Part shown: positions 34,200 through 46,350 of the stretch, in pieces
How the letters are laid out: every line of letters starts with the position of its first letter
How positions within the stretch are numbered: position 1 is the stretch's first letter
From: Turnera subulata
Lineage: Eukaryota; Streptophyta; Magnoliopsida; Malpighiales; Passifloraceae
Direction of reading: 5' to 3'
Assembly: GCA_028386065.3 (NCBI GenBank)
Contig: JAKUCV010002314.1
Location: forward strand, 129,508-193,507
DNA length: 64,000 nucleotides
Position numbers and translations under genes: made by a program
Notes under the pieces: model-generated
What the model was told of the DNA's origin: nothing
The model's database searches: none
What the model saw: only the letters and a program-made list of their open reading frames with translations

Positions 34200-34262
34200 G
34201 AGATGACGGAGAACCCGATCTACAAGGATATGGAGGAGACAATAGTAAAGTGTGGTGAGGCA

Positions 34263-35027
34263 CTAGAGGTAATAATATAGAGATACCGGCCACTCGGTTG
34301 TACCTAAGCTTGGAATATCATAATAGGGGGTATCTATCAGGTAACGGGAAACACCCAGAACAGGTGATATTTCTCCTATTGCATCATTAAACAGAGTTTT
34401 GAAATGGAAAAGATGGTTTCTGGTATAGGTCTGGATACTGTGGACGGTATTAGGTCTTCTCAGGATGGGTGGTATGATAGTTTCAGTGGCTGAGAGATTA
34501 AGGATATCTGGTCGATTATTTCCAGGAGAGGATGGGTTTCCAACAGGGGTAGCCATATAAATAAAAGGAATGACTTGGGGAGTTTGGATGATGGAAATGG
34601 TTTTTGGTCTGGATAACAAATCTGCAAGCACATTGTGTTGTCCTTTTATATGTTCAACTTCGAAATCGTACTTTGCAAACCAGTCCTTCCAGCGCAATAA
34701 TTGTTTCTCCGGGAGGGACTTGTTCTTGAAATCTAGAATCTGCGGAAAAGAGGAATTGTCCATCTGTATCTTGAAGTGATGTCCCATCAAATGGAATTCA
34801 AATTTTTTGATCCCATTCTTGACGGCTAGGATTTCTTTGTAGATGGTGTGATAATGCTTTTCAGAGTCTTTGAATTGTCCGCTAGCATGTCCACAAAGAT
34901 GTTTGGTACCATCAATTTCTTCAAGTAGGACAGCACCCCAATAATGATCACTGGCATCAATCTGAAGGATTCTTTTTCCCACAGAGGGAATCTTCAATGG
35001 TGGTGGATTTTGATCCACTTGTTTCAA
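34263..35027 (-). pseudogene. Pararetrovirus RNase H and adjoining region
   Basis: In frame with the RT after one stop. RNase H acidic residues are visible in QIDASDHYWGAVL, YKEILAVKNGIKKFEF, IQMDNSS and NVLADLLSR. The frame closes in a stop at 34263 and resumes in the same frame downstream. Confidence 0.82.
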
Positions 35028-35966
35028 CTATTGAACAGTTGTGGTTTGCTCTGGACCCCATGGTGGAGCGATTTTTTTCAACATCTTTGATAAGGTTGAG
35101 GTGTGAGTAGCTACCTTTGGAATAAAGTTGCGTAGATAGTTGACAATTCTAAGCAATTGTTGAATTTCCTTTGGGGACAAGTGTTCATCCGGAAAGGTGA
35201 GCAACTCTTGTGCGATATGTGGTCCTGGGATGTAGTGGCCTGATGAGATTCTCATACCAAGAAAATCTACTTGCGTCTGTCTAATAAAGCTTTTCTTCTC
35301 AGACAGCATGATTCCATATTTTTGAACAAGGGCTTGAAAGTCTTCCAACAATGCACGATGTGACTTCTCATCTTTTGAAAAGAGGAGGATATCATCAATG
35401 TACACCAACGTGCTGTGGAGAATTGGTGCGAATATTCTTGTCATGGCCTTTTGAAGAAGAGAAGGGGCAACCTTTAATCCAAACGGTATAACTGTCCATT
35501 GGTATTGAGCGTTTGGAATGCAAAATGCTGTTTTTGGTCGATCCTCTAGGTGGATACCAAGTTTCCAGAATCCTGCCTTAAGATCAAATTTGGAGAAGAT
35601 GAAGGCATCTTTGAGATGAACGAACAAATTCTCGATCTTTGGAATAGGGAACTTATCATCTCTTAAGAAATGATTAAGTGGATTATAATCAATAACAAGC
35701 CTCTTCTTCCCACATAATTTTTCTGTGCGTTTCTCCACATAGAACGCTTGGCATGCCCATTCAGACTTTGTGGGCTCAATTAACTTCAAAGAGAGCAATT
35801 GATTGCATTCTTCGCGAGCAAGCACCAAATTTGAAGGAGTCATACCAAGATGACTGGCTTTTGTTGGATTAACATCTTCATTTTTCTTAAAGGGTAAGGA
35901 GATAAAAACTTCTTGTTTTTCCATAATGGAAAAGGATGATGGAAATCCGCATGAGAGTCTGCACAA
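35028..35966 (-). pseudogene. Pararetrovirus reverse transcriptase
   Basis: An open segment of 312 codons. RT blocks are KKRLVIDYNPLNHF, FSKFDLKAGFWKLGI, QWTVIPFGLKVAPSL and the catalytic VYIDDILLFS (YIDD at codons 189-192). These are the caulimovirid forms rather than the gypsy forms seen at 56.5-57.4 kb. A single TAG separates it from the RNase H part in the same frame. Confidence 0.85.
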
Positions 35967-36622
35967 GTCATGAGAAGTTGATCTTGAACAGGTTCAAAAG
36001 ATTTTGGGACTTGGGCCAATGAATAAATCTTGATGAGATCTGTGTAAGGCTTAAAAAACCTTTTGTATTTTAGCCCATTTGGTAGGATTTGTAGAGACTT
36101 GGCCTTTTGATAAATATCAAAACCAACTACGATATCACGATCTGGAAGATGTGATCCAAGGACTTTAACCCAGACAATGCATCCAGGGAAGAACTGGATT
36201 CCTTTCTTTTGCTTCGTAATAAGATGAGTGGTGAAAATTTTTCCATCTGCAGCCCGGAAATGTTGATCATGTTTGGTCCAATAATGGGCTGGCAAGATTT
36301 CTAGATTCATCATGCTTTTTTTGGCTCCTGTATCCATGAAACCAATAGCCGAGATGGGCTTTTCATACCTGGCTAGAAGAATTGACAAGTTAACAGATGG
36401 GCTAGTCAAGGTGGGTTGAGATGACTGGGCCATAAAGATTGGAACTTCATCCTCAGTTGAAGACAAGCTGGAATCCGAATCTTCCTCATCTGTGACAGCA
36501 AGAGCAAACATGGTTTCATGGTTCATTTCTTCCTGTTCAGAATAAAGAGATTCAATATCTCCGTCAGAATTATCAAGACCGATCTGTTGTATCATCTTTG
36601 CCGATTTAGCAGGCTTCACTAG
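35840..36622 (-). pseudogene. Pararetrovirus aspartic protease region
   Basis: Same frame as the zinc knuckle. After an acidic linker (DEEDSDSSLSSTEDE) comes the protease, with active-site Asp in GFMDTGAKKSMMN (DTG at 36334-36326) and a VVGFDIYQKA flap-side segment. A frameshift before 35960 breaks the link to reverse transcriptase. Confidence 0.75.
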
Positions 36623-37354
36623 ACAATTTTTTGCAAAATGTCCCTTCTTTCCACAGACATAACAACGATCAGTATTTTTCCCTTTTCGGGACTTCTTCTT
36701 AAAGAACCTATGTCGGCCCTTTGTCCTTTCGAAAGACTTCCATTTTTTGGATTTTCCCTTCGACTGCTTTTTGAGAAATCCATGAGTGGATTTCTTGCAT
36801 GAACATTTTGTATCCTTGAACTTGATTTTCAAAAAATGGTTTCTTACAAGGGACTTTTGTGGTCAGGAACTTCGAAAAATAATCTTGATTTTCACAGAGC
36901 GCTTCTACTGATTCAAATACCAACTGATGAAGTATGTCAATCGGTGTTGTACTGACATCAATTTTTTGTATAGTGATTGCTCTGTGAACAGAAGGCTGAA
37001 GTTCATCAGGAAGTGAAGAAAGATACGTCTGATTCAATGTATTGACAGAGTTGGCGTCTGTGATCAGTTTCCAGTAATACTTCAGCATTCTCTAATAATG
37101 GTAATCAAGATATTTTCTCTTCATGGAGCAATATTTCATCTGGTAGAATTCCGATTCTTGCCTTTGTTTGAGCTTCAATGAGTCACCAAGAAATGACTGG
37201 TAGAAATATGCAATAACTTCTTCTTCTGAGTCTTTAGCAGTATGTAGATTTGCCTTAGAAGTGTCATTCATCTTGTTAAACCATTCCCACAATGTTCCAA
37301 TGAGCCTAGATGTGAATTCCTTCAGGATAAGATAGAGAGATTGACCTGTAACCG
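36623..37354 (-). pseudogene. Pararetrovirus capsid region with CCHC zinc knuckle
   Basis: Capsid-like helical sequence (LIGTLWEWFNKMND, then AYFYQSFLGD) runs from the edge of the inserted LTR and is broken by one in-frame stop near 37092. A frameshift near 36830 leads into a very basic stretch and a perfect CX2CX4HX4C knuckle (CYVCGKKGHFAKNC, 36664-36623), which binds nucleic acid during packaging. The inserted LTR separates its N-terminal part from this one. Confidence 0.7.
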
Positions 37355-37359
37355 TTCAT

Positions 37360-39186
37360 TGGTGTGAACACCCAAATTTGACCCACGAATATTTCATTAA
37401 CTTAGGTTCTAGATGTGTCCAAACCATAAGATTAATGAGATGATTTGATCTTGGGTTAGAGTATGTCTAGAATCTAATTCGATGAGGTATTGATATCTTA
37501 GGAGAAAAGAGGAGAGTCCTAACTTTTTGTGCAAAAGATCGGAATAAAATTGGAACTAAAAGAAAACCCGGAAAAAATAGGTAGAACGTGAATAGTAACC
37601 GAGACCCAGAGGTTATGTTGAGATGACCGCCAAGCCCGGCGGACATGCTTAGAAGACCGCCAAGCCATGGCAGTCATGTCGCGATGACCGCCAGGCCATA
37701 GTAGTCAAGAGATCCTGTTTTGGAAACTTTTTCTGCAGTGAGCATAGCCCACTTAATTAATGATTCCGGAAGATCTAGAGATCCAATTGACATGAGACCA
37801 ATTGGAGATGAAACTAGACTCTTAGGGATTTCTTTGAATATAAAGTTCATAATTTTTGGCCAGGTGGATTAAGAGAAATAATTATTTAAATTTGGCCCAA
37901 CCGTGCAGGAATTTAGCACCGACCCAGGCCCACCATTTTTGCGATAACTGGAGCTACAATAGTCCAAATCCGGTAACTTTTATATGGATGGAAAGCTAAG
38001 AGATTTATCTAGAACTTTATAGAGGGGCCCAAGGTCTAACTTTGTCTTCTACAAGCCGTAATTTAGCGTGAAATTTACGGGTTAGAAAACAGGAAAAATC
38101 CGACTTGGAGGTTAAGTCAAAGATTTTATTTCCAATTCGATCTAGGAGCCACAACCATTGGATTTAGGGATTCAATTCCTACCCTAGGATTAGAGTGGAT
38201 GTTCAGAAACCTTGAGCACTATAAATAGGACCCCTCTCTTCACCCTCAGGAGACATTCTATTCTAGACAAACTCTCTCTTCTCTTTACATACACTAAAGC
38301 ATAGGTGCTTGGAGAAAATTCTCTTCCTTCCAAGCTTAGGAACCCTAGTAAGGGCTGAGACTCCAGAGAAATTTTGTGGAGAGGAAGAGCAAGAGGCTGA
38401 AAGCAAGAGGAGAGCAAGAGAAGGGCAAGAGGGAGGCGATTGAAGGCAAATTGTTGGAGAAGTTGCGAAGAATCCCGAACGGAAGTATCCTGTGCAGGCA
38501 CTCTCGGTATAATTGCGTTTTCTGGAGCTGTAGACGTCAGATTGTTGCAATCTTGGTGTTCATGGAAAGCTAAGAGGAATATCTATAACTTCTCTGTTGG
38601 GCTCAGAAGCTTAAAAGTCGTTTTCTTTATAATAGTTGCCCTTGAAGTCGACAAACAGAATCTGTCCAAACACAAGGTAAGTATTTCAATCTTTTCTTGA
38701 CTTTGAATCTTGCTGATTGTGGATGAATTAATGTTGTGGTGTTGCTGATTATGATGTTATGATTATTATGTAAGCATGTTAAGAACTACGTGGGCTTTGA
38801 ACCCGGTCGCCGGGGTACGTAGGTGGTTTCTAGTGGTCGAAACTCAAGACCAATCTTCTTCTTCTCCCCATTCTTTCTAATATTCAGTTATTATGTGTTT
38901 TGGTGCTCACACTTGCACATTTGCACAAGGCATACAAAATCCTCTAATTGTATAAAGTTTCGCCCCAACATGGATGGGTGCCTAACACCTTCTCATCCAT
39001 GACGAATCCCCGGGTCCAGCATCTTTGGTTCGTTATCCAGTTGCCTAAATGGACTCACATGAAGGGGTTTTCCAAAGTTTTTGTCCCTTAATAAAATTTG
39101 GGTGGCGACTCCAAAGAAGTTGGATGATGGTTATGAAGAATGTGTAAAGGAAAGGTGAATAGGCCCAAGTGATTTTGGATCGGGTA
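37360..39186 (+). mobile_element. Solo LTR of a Tat/Ogre-like gypsy element inside the pararetrovirus
   Basis: Bounded by ttcat at 37355-37359 and 39187-39191. It starts tggtgtgaacacccaaattt and has a TATA box (ctataaatagg, 38219-38229). It contains the phrases gggtgcctaacacctt and gggtggcgactcc that I know from the 3' part of Tat/Ogre LTRs and the adjoining primer site. Removing it joins two capsid-side parts of the pararetrovirus. The right edge ends in gggta rather than CA, so the exact border is uncertain. Confidence 0.7.
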
Positions 39187-39201
39187 TTCATAGCTGGTTA
39201 T

Positions 39202-40870
39202 CTATCCATGCTCAAAATTCAGTAAATCGAGACTGCCACTTAGATGGCGGGATATCATCAATAGTAAACCATGGTCCTCCAGATGGCTTAGGAGGTGGAT
39301 CAAGCATAGCATCAACCATTGGAGTATCTTCCGAGGTTTGAGGTTGACCTGGGGTAGACTGAGTTGTATCTTGAGGCTGGCTATATCCGGGGGGATCATC
39401 TGGGACTTCTTCAACATGGGGTTGAGTAGATGATGTGGCTGTCGTAGCTATGCAAAGTTGGATAATATCAGTCTGTTCTTCTTCAGAGGACCAGACTTGA
39501 GAAATCTGATATGAGTCTTCAGAAGACTAAGACTCCTGGTCTGGCATAACCTGTGGTGCTGTCATGGAGATAGCATATTGTGGCATATGCTGTTTTCCTG
39601 CCTGTTTGGAGAAGAGTGTTTCAGAACTTTGATCTTCTGAACTTTCGGAGGAGGAATGGAGTTTAGATGGGGAGTGGACACCAAAAGTTGCTGAATGAGT
39701 TGGTGGGACTGTTCCAAAGACAAGAGGAGGAAAATGGAGTACATAGGGTTGTGAGGGTTGTGATGGAGCAAAGAAAGGGAATTGAGGGGGTACTGGCTGC
39801 TGTTGAGGAAATTGTGGTGAAGAATAGAGAGGTGATGGTTGTGAAGGTGATGACTGTTTTCTTTCTTGTCTTTTTGCTTCCTTTTGTTTTGCCCTTTCAA
39901 CTTCTCGTTGATGGATTTTTACAAAACCGTCCAGATCTTCACGAAGTCGCTTTAATTCAACATCCTTGCAACTTCTTTCTGGATCAATGACTAGTCTTCG
40001 GGTCCGATTAATTTCTTTGAGTTCTACTTCAAGGGTTGCAATTTTTGAACACAACCGTTGTTCGGTAGCTAAAAGATCCGCTACAATTGCATCCACTTTT
40101 TGTTCTGTTCAAGAGCTGATTTGTACCACTTGAGAAAGTTTTTCAAAAATCTCCTTTGTTTGATGGTGCTGAGCCTTAACGACTTGAGACTGCCAGTTAA
40201 GTACTTGTTCGACTTGTGAAGGCATGACTCTCTAGCCAACAGGTTGTATGGCTTGTGGTGGAGAGACAAAAGGTCTAGATGAGATTCTTGTAGAAGGATC
40301 AGTAGTGGGATTGAGAGGAGGGAAATCTGCCTCTTCAAACATCCGGCAAGATTGCAATAGTGGTTGCTTCTCTGCTGGTTGAAAACTTTTTGCCTCCATC
40401 GTACAAGAAGTAAGTCCTTCTTTGGACAAAACTTTCAAGGCCTTTGCATAAACTGGAAGAGGAGGAGGAGGACTGAGTTGGCATGGTCCTATCCAAGGGG
40501 CACCTGGTTCTCCTAGTTTTGGCCTTCCTTGTGTCAAAGGACTCCTGCATGGAGATAAGTGCTTCTTCTTTTTAGGGTTTGGATCTGGAAGGGTGCGTTC
40601 AAGATCCAATTCTGTGATGTCATCACAATCACATCTCGAATCACACATATCTGGGTCGAGTGCCCAGACAAAATGTCTGTTGACATGTGAGACAAAAACA
40701 TGTGTTCCATCAGGGAGGAAGTAACTGATGGGAACTTTTTCTTTTGGCGTCTTCAGAGGGATGATCATGCAAGAATGGAAGAAGGAGGAGTCCATGGCAG
40801 AAGATGACTCCGGATGACCATAGGTCATTTTCACAGTTCCATCAGGTTGTTTCTGAAAAGAAGATTCCAT
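39202..40870 (-). pseudogene. Pararetrovirus polyprotein linker with coiled coil
   Basis: Two further open segments (40870-40232 and 40096-39527) are in the same frame as the movement protein, separated by stops. A third (39417-39202) is in another frame. The middle one has a charged heptad coiled coil (about its residues 5-75, ATEQRLCSKIATLEVELKEI) followed by a Gln/Pro/Ser-rich stretch. These match the position of the region between movement and capsid proteins, but I recognise no enzyme motif. Confidence 0.55.
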
Positions 40871-40894
40871 GATCTGGATTGGTTGTTCATTTCT

Positions 40895-41752
40895 CTACAA
40901 TTTCTCATAATTAGTCAGCCATTCCCGAGGAATCAGCTTAACTAATTCTTCCCGAGATAATTGTCGTGGAGGTTGGACAATCATTGGAACCTTATTAGTG
41001 TCAGTACAAATGAACAAAGGATCCGAAGATATGCCTGGAAAGCTGAGATTGATTGCATGGTCCTGCAATTTATAGACTAGCTGTTGGTGCAAAGTTGCTG
41101 CAATTGATGAGGATGTTTGCTCAGCTCCATAGATCTGTATCTGAATTTTCAAGGCTTTGGACAGATTTTCATCAAGAAGAGACATATTGAAGTTTGGGAA
41201 AAATGTTAGAACAACACTTCCCAAATTCAATGTCGTCAGTACCGTTCCTATAACAGCATGCTCGTATTGAAGATAACGAGTGTCAAGAAGTGACAATCTG
41301 GCTGTTACAGGTAGGCCTTGTCGTCCATGATAAGAAAGGACGAGCCGGATTGCTCCAAGATGGAGATGTGAATATCCCTGTCTTACCCATTGATTGATGA
41401 AAACAGAGGGAATCTCAATTATAACATACTGTTCTGCAGTTGTAGCCTTCAAGACACAGTGATTCATCTTTGAAGACTGGAAGTACTCTTTCACCATAGG
41501 ACGACGAGAGGAGACGAGGGTTTTTATGGCTCTAGAAATAGAATCTTTTTTGAAGATGGTATAAGGATTAACAAGTGGGAGAGTTGAATCCTCAATCCGA
41601 ACATCTTCCGGAATATGAGTGATTTCAACTAAGTGATCAATTTTATGTGACTGGGTTCTTCTGAAAGATTCAAGGAGAGAGATGGCTGAAAGAGAAGTAA
41701 GTGCTTGGGATGGTATATAATTAGTGGTGTTAGTTTCCTGGGTTTCACTCAT
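40895..41752 (-). pseudogene. Pararetrovirus movement-protein region (30K type)
   Basis: An open frame of 285 codons starts at 41752 and ends at an in-frame stop. The core (YSHLHLGAIRLVLSYHGRQG, then a SLLDTRY motif with the conserved Asp of 30K proteins) is that of cell-to-cell movement proteins fused at the front of the polyprotein in petuvirus/florendovirus-type genomes. The part itself is open, but the polyprotein it belongs to is broken. Confidence 0.75.
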
Positions 41753-41892
41753 GGTTTATGTATTCTTTTCTTACGACAACACGAATTGTCAGGTCTAGTT
41801 GTAGCATAGGATCTCGGATTCATCAATCCTCCCAACCCAACTACGAACTATTATAACAGACACCATAATTCTCAAGTATATTGTTATTGTTA

Positions 41893-42122
41893 TTCCCAAG
41901 TATATTGTTATTCTCCTTGACAAGCGTAGAAGAGAAGTATACTGATCCCTTGCCTCGGCGATGATAGTGAGATACTGATTTTACCACCACTTCTATCGAG
42001 TTATTTATTGTAGCCCCAAAGAATTTTTTCAAAGCTCCGCTCTTGCAGTAGCACCGGATCTCGAATTCGATCAGTCCTCCCAAATACGAACTATTATAAC
42101 AAACAGACACCATAATTCTCAC
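41893..42122 (-). repeat. Right leader repeat and local duplication
   Basis: 41893-42045 is the partner of the left leader repeat. In addition 42046-42122 repeats 41798-41876 in tandem fashion (tacgaactattataaca, then gacaccataattctca in both), so this end underwent a further local duplication. Confidence 0.75.
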
Positions 42123-43220
42123 GCCAACACAATAATATTATTATTGACCATTGACCAATTCCTTTTTTCAACAGGATCGGTTTTAACGACTTCGTTTGAG
42201 GCATACTATAGTAATTAATTATATTCGGATGGATATGTCAGCCATCGTCTTTGAAAAATTCTACTATATGGGTTTGTTTAGGAGAAGTCATATTGACGCA
42301 TCAACTAAACTTTTTTTTTTTTTGTTTTTGATGAATATGCATCTACTAAACTTATAACTCAAAGGATGTATAATGTACACTCAGTGGATTTATTTTTATC
42401 TTCTTTATCCATTGAACGCAACAACAATAATTTTTCTGTTTAATTTCAGACTCTAATTTAAACACTAACTTTAAAAAGAAAATAAAAATATATCGGGAAA
42501 AAAAAGGCTGGACGGTGATTGGAATTGGCAACTTTAGTAAGTAGTAACTCGGAGAAGGTAAATCCAGAATATATAGGATGGAAAAGTGCTTTAAGGATAC
42601 AAAATATATTTGGAGAATATATATTGGCCATAATTTGGAGAATCAAAATATATTTGTATCCGATTAAGGTTTGGACTTGGCGTAAAGGATTCAAAACCCA
42701 ATCCGGAGAGGAGAGGAGAGGGGGGAGATGTGATGGGAATAGCGTGTGGACGGAACGCGTAATAATACTACTGTCTTTAACAGAGAATCTGATCAAAAAA
42801 AGGAGAATCGTTCCGACTTGGAGTCGGACATCTTCGCACCAGGTGGGTGGGTGGGTGGGTGGGTGGTTGGTCCATTAAGGGAGCCTATATATAAATATAT
42901 GTATATATACAGATCATCATCACTTTTTTTATTTTCCCATATGATTAATGATTCTCACCCGGTCAATATTTCTCTTTTCTGCACCAAACCAAACCAATCA
43001 CCGGTAAATAAAACGTTTTGAGAAAAAAAAAAAAAAAGAGCCCACAACCCAACTGCCTCCGTCCCTTTACATCTACCTTCGCCCCTCTCTCTCTCTCTCC
43101 CTCCACGACGTTTTCGTTTCCCAACCGGATTTTGATTTACCCGCTTCCAGCTCCAGTTATATAGGGTGGGTTTTTTGTGATCTTAAATTCCTCTTGTCGC
43201 TGCCTCCATCCAATTCCTCA
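42123..43220 (+). promoter_or_regulatory. HEMA1 upstream region with (G3T)n tract
   Basis: No gene. At 42842-42870 there is a run of five GGG triplets separated by single T (a G-quadruplex-capable tract), 350-380 bp before the ATG. TATA-like runs are seen at 42885-42910 and at 43157-43163, and a CT repeat typical of plant 5' leaders at 43088-43100. Confidence 0.55.
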
Positions 43221-45408
43221 ATGGCGGTGGCGGCAACTGGCAGATTCGCTCCCCTTGTTGCCCCCAAACCATCCACACCTCCCTCCCCTCATCCTGCTCA
43301 CTCCTCACGTTTCTTTTATAATCCCGCCGCGGCGGCGCCGTACTGTGACGCGCGGCGGTGCGTGGTTAGATGCGAAGGCGGCGTTGCTCGGCGTTTGAGC
43401 CCTGTTGATAAGGCGGAGACCGCGAAAGCCAATCTTCTCGCTCTCCAGCAACTCAAGACTTCCGGGATTGAAAGTCAGTCCTTCATTTCCTCCTCCTTTT
43501 TTCTTTTTCCCTCTCTAATTAGTGTTATCTTAATTAATGTGGTGATCGTTTTGACTACCAGTAGTTGTAGTCTTTTAGCTTCTAATTCTGTTTCTCTGTT
43601 GGGAAAAAATTGATTCTTGGAATGAAGTGTTGTTGATTTCTGATATATGATGATGCTTGGTTTACAGTTTAGTTCAGTTCTTGTGTATCCTACTAGTTTT
43701 GGCTTGGGGTGGGATATGGTTAACACTTTTTTCTATCTCTGTTGGGTAGTAGATTTGGTACTTTTCTCGGTAATCGGGGTTCATAATTCAACTCGGTAGT
43801 AGTTGTATTGTATTCCATTCCATATGCTGGTGCTGATTGTTTGAATATCCTTGCTTTTCTTTTTTCAGGATACACAAAGGAGAAAAGCAGTATTGCCGTG
43901 ATAGGGCTCAATGTGCATACTGCTCCTGTTGAAATACGCGAGAAGCTGGCGATTCCCGAAGCTTTCTGGCCTCAAGCCATCGCTGAGCTCTGTGCCCTCA
44001 ATCATATCGAAGAAGCTGCTGTCCTCAGCACTTGCAACCGGATGGAGATATATGTTGTTGCTTTGTCTCTGAATCGCGGGGTCAAGGAAGTGACGGAATG
44101 GATGTCTAAGGTACTTGTTCGCTCAATTCTTGGTTGTTTCTTTTTGAGTATTCTAATTGGTATTTGTTTAGTTCAACACCAATTCTACAGGACCCATGTT
44201 AAGTCAACTATTAATGTACACCTTTCTGGGTATAATTTCAGATAACTATAAATAAAGATGATGATGATTCACCTTTTCATCAACAGATTAGCGGGGTTTC
44301 TACTTCTGATCTTCTCCAGCACCGGTTCATGTTGTATAACAATGATGCCGCAAGACATCTTTTCGAAGTAGCCTCCGGACTGGACTCGGTTGTTTTAGGA
44401 GAGGGTCAAATTCTCGCTCAGGTGAAACAAGTCAAGAAAATTGGACAAGGAGTGGATGGCTTTGGTAGGAAAATCAGTGGGCTCTTTGAGCACGCAATCA
44501 TTGCTGGGAAACGTGTTAGAACTGAAACCAACATCTCCTCGGGATCGGTCTCTGTTAGTTCGGCAGCGGTGGAGCTTGCTCAAATGAAGCTTCCACAGTC
44601 TTCTTATGCTAATGCCAGGGTGTTGGTAATTGGGGCTGGGAAGATGGGGAAACTTGTGATTAAACACTTGGCTGCCAAAGGGTGCTCAAAAATTGTGGTT
44701 GTGAACAGAACAGAGGAGAAAGTTGCCTCCTTACGTGAAGAGCTGAAGGATGTCGAGATAACCTATAAACCCCTCCCAGAGATGATGGCATGCGCAGCTG
44801 AAGCTGATGTGATTTTCACCAGCACCGCATCAGAGACACCATTGTTCTTGGAAGAGAATGTTCGTGCACTTCCCGCTGTTGCCACTGAAATTGGCAGACG
44901 GCTTTTCATTGATATTTCTGTTCCTAGGAATGTAGAATCTCGTGTCTCAGATCTTGAGATGGCAGAAGTCTATAACGTTGATGACCTGAAGGAAGTAGTG
45001 GCTGCTAACAAGGAGGATCGGCTCCAGAAAGCCAGGGAGGCGCAAACAATCATATTTGAGGAATTACACAAGTTTGAGGCATGGAAGGATTCCCTCGAAA
45101 CCATTCCTACCATAAAAAAGTTACGGGCTTATGTAGAAAGGATCGGAGCTTCTGAGCTAGAGAAGTGTCTGTCAAAGATGGGCGATATTTCAGATAAACA
45201 GAAGAAAGCAATTTATGATCTTAGCATGGGTATCACGAAGAAATTCCTTCAGGGTCCCATGCAACACCTAAGACTAGATGGGAATAACTGTCGCAGCAGA
45301 CCAGATGAGATACTTGAGAATATGCATGCTGTGAACAGAATGTTTGAGCTCGAGAAAGAGATAATTTTGGAGAAGGTTAGGACAAAGGTTGAACGAGCAC
45401 AGAAGTAA
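43221..45408 (+). CDS. HEMA1: Glutamyl-tRNA reductase, plastid, 3 exons
   Basis: Exons 43221-43473, 43869-44110 and 44287-45408 join in phase to give 538 residues. The first ATG is chosen because it opens an Ala/Pro/Arg-rich transit peptide ([17 protein letters not shown]) of about 60 residues. The catalytic domain starts near residue 90 with [20 protein letters not shown]. The nucleophile Cys140 lies in [11 protein letters not shown], which forms the thioester with glutamate. [16 protein letters not shown] is present, and the NADPH-binding GAGKMG is at residues 281-286. The C-terminal dimerisation helices end [12 protein letters not shown]. The enzyme reduces Glu-tRNA to glutamate-1-semialdehyde in the stroma, the first committed and rate-limiting step of 5-aminolevulinate, chlorophyll and heme synthesis. 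The family is controlled by FLU, heme-dependent turnover and light. No damage is seen. Confidence 0.97.
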
Positions 45409-46236
45409 GGGAATGATTAGAGGCTAAAAAGTCACCCTTCTCAACCATTATATCATTTACTTTGGAACAGAAAGGAAGTTCCCGAATATTTTTGCTGCTG
45501 TTACACATTCAGGTGTCTCTTTGAGGCCTTTTATTAGAGGAGGATGACCCTCCAATAGTTGTGCGCTGTATAGTGGATAGGAAATGATTCAAAAATTTTC
45601 AGGAGAGGCTAGAAATTGCATTGACCAATTGTCAAAATAATTTTAGGAGAACGATTCTTGTAATTTGTTTGATGGATTTTTTCAAGTCAATCACCGTTGG
45701 AGTATCTTCTCTCGTCACACTCTGTTTCCAATCACTTAATTAACTCTCAGCAACTAAATAATGGTAATGTTAACACAGTAAGTACTAAATTTATTTCTGC
45801 AAAGGTAAAAGGGAACTTATACGAAAAATTATAATGATTTTGCTTCAGTTGCAGTTTCCCGCTCACTCTTGTCTTGAAACGTAACTAACCTTAACACAAG
45901 GTACGACTTAACCTATGGGGGAGTCATTTATAGATGCAGAAAACCCAGAAAGAATTGTTAATAGTACTTCCTAAGTTGTGTAGCTGCTACGACGAAATTT
46001 TATAGGAATCAACAAAATGCGATTTAACACTTATAGAAATTGGTTCTCTTCAAGCAAACCAAAGTAGAGGTAGCCACTCCAAATACATACATACCGGAGC
46101 CCGAGCTTATGCCCAGAGGGGAATTTAGCAAGACCATGCTACCTCTTAATTCATGTATTATTATTATAAAACAAATACATTGAGAAGGCTATGCTCCCAT
46201 CAGTCCACTAAATTCGTCTATGAGAAAGAATAGATG
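45409..46236. other. HEMA1 3' flank, no further gene
   Basis: Probably about 250-300 bp of 3' UTR followed by AT-rich intergenic DNA. Nothing else is recognised. Confidence 0.5.
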
Positions 46237-46253
46237 AACAAAGTTATATTTAA

Positions 46254-46350
46254 CCAATGGGCTTGTAGTTCGTTGGCGCTCTTGTGTCAATGGCACAAGA
46301 AGAGTGAGGTCTCGGGTTCGAGTCTCACTCTCTTCGACTAGTATCAAAAA
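46254..46350 (+). mobile_element. Short tRNA-derived SINE with 17-bp target duplication
   Basis: 97 bp with an A-box-like tagttcgttggc near its 5' end and a good B box ggttcgagtct (46315-46325), ending in an A-run. It is flanked by aacaaagttatatttaa (46237-46253) and aacaaagttatatctaa (46351-46367), a 17-bp duplication with one change. The sequence cannot fold into a complete tRNA cloverleaf. Confidence 0.85.

Larger units (their letters stand above)
32475..42122 (-). mobile_element. Endogenous pararetrovirus (Caulimoviridae type), decayed and nested
   Basis: Minus-strand order is leader, movement protein, linker and coiled coil, capsid, zinc knuckle, aspartic protease, reverse transcriptase, RNase H, tail and promoter-like region. 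There is no integrase and no LTR, which separates it from gypsy elements. RT and RNase H wording is that of plant pararetroviruses of the florendovirus/petuvirus kind; I cannot choose the genus by eye. The reading frame is broken by at least four in-frame stops and three frameshifts and by two transposon insertions (32627-33205 and 37360-39186). About 150 bp of the leader is repeated at the far end (32475-32626 and 41893-42045), so the copy is slightly longer than one genome unit. It is dead as it stands. Confidence 0.88.

Noticed and set aside
9261..45408. KEA3, MSRB2 and HEMA1 as a plastid gene cluster
   Set aside because: Three plastid-targeted proteins in 36 kb is not rare in a plant genome; they are on different strands, in different pathways and separated by transposons.
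46254..46350. tRNA gene
   Set aside because: B box present but no acceptor stem or full cloverleaf; target duplications show a SINE.
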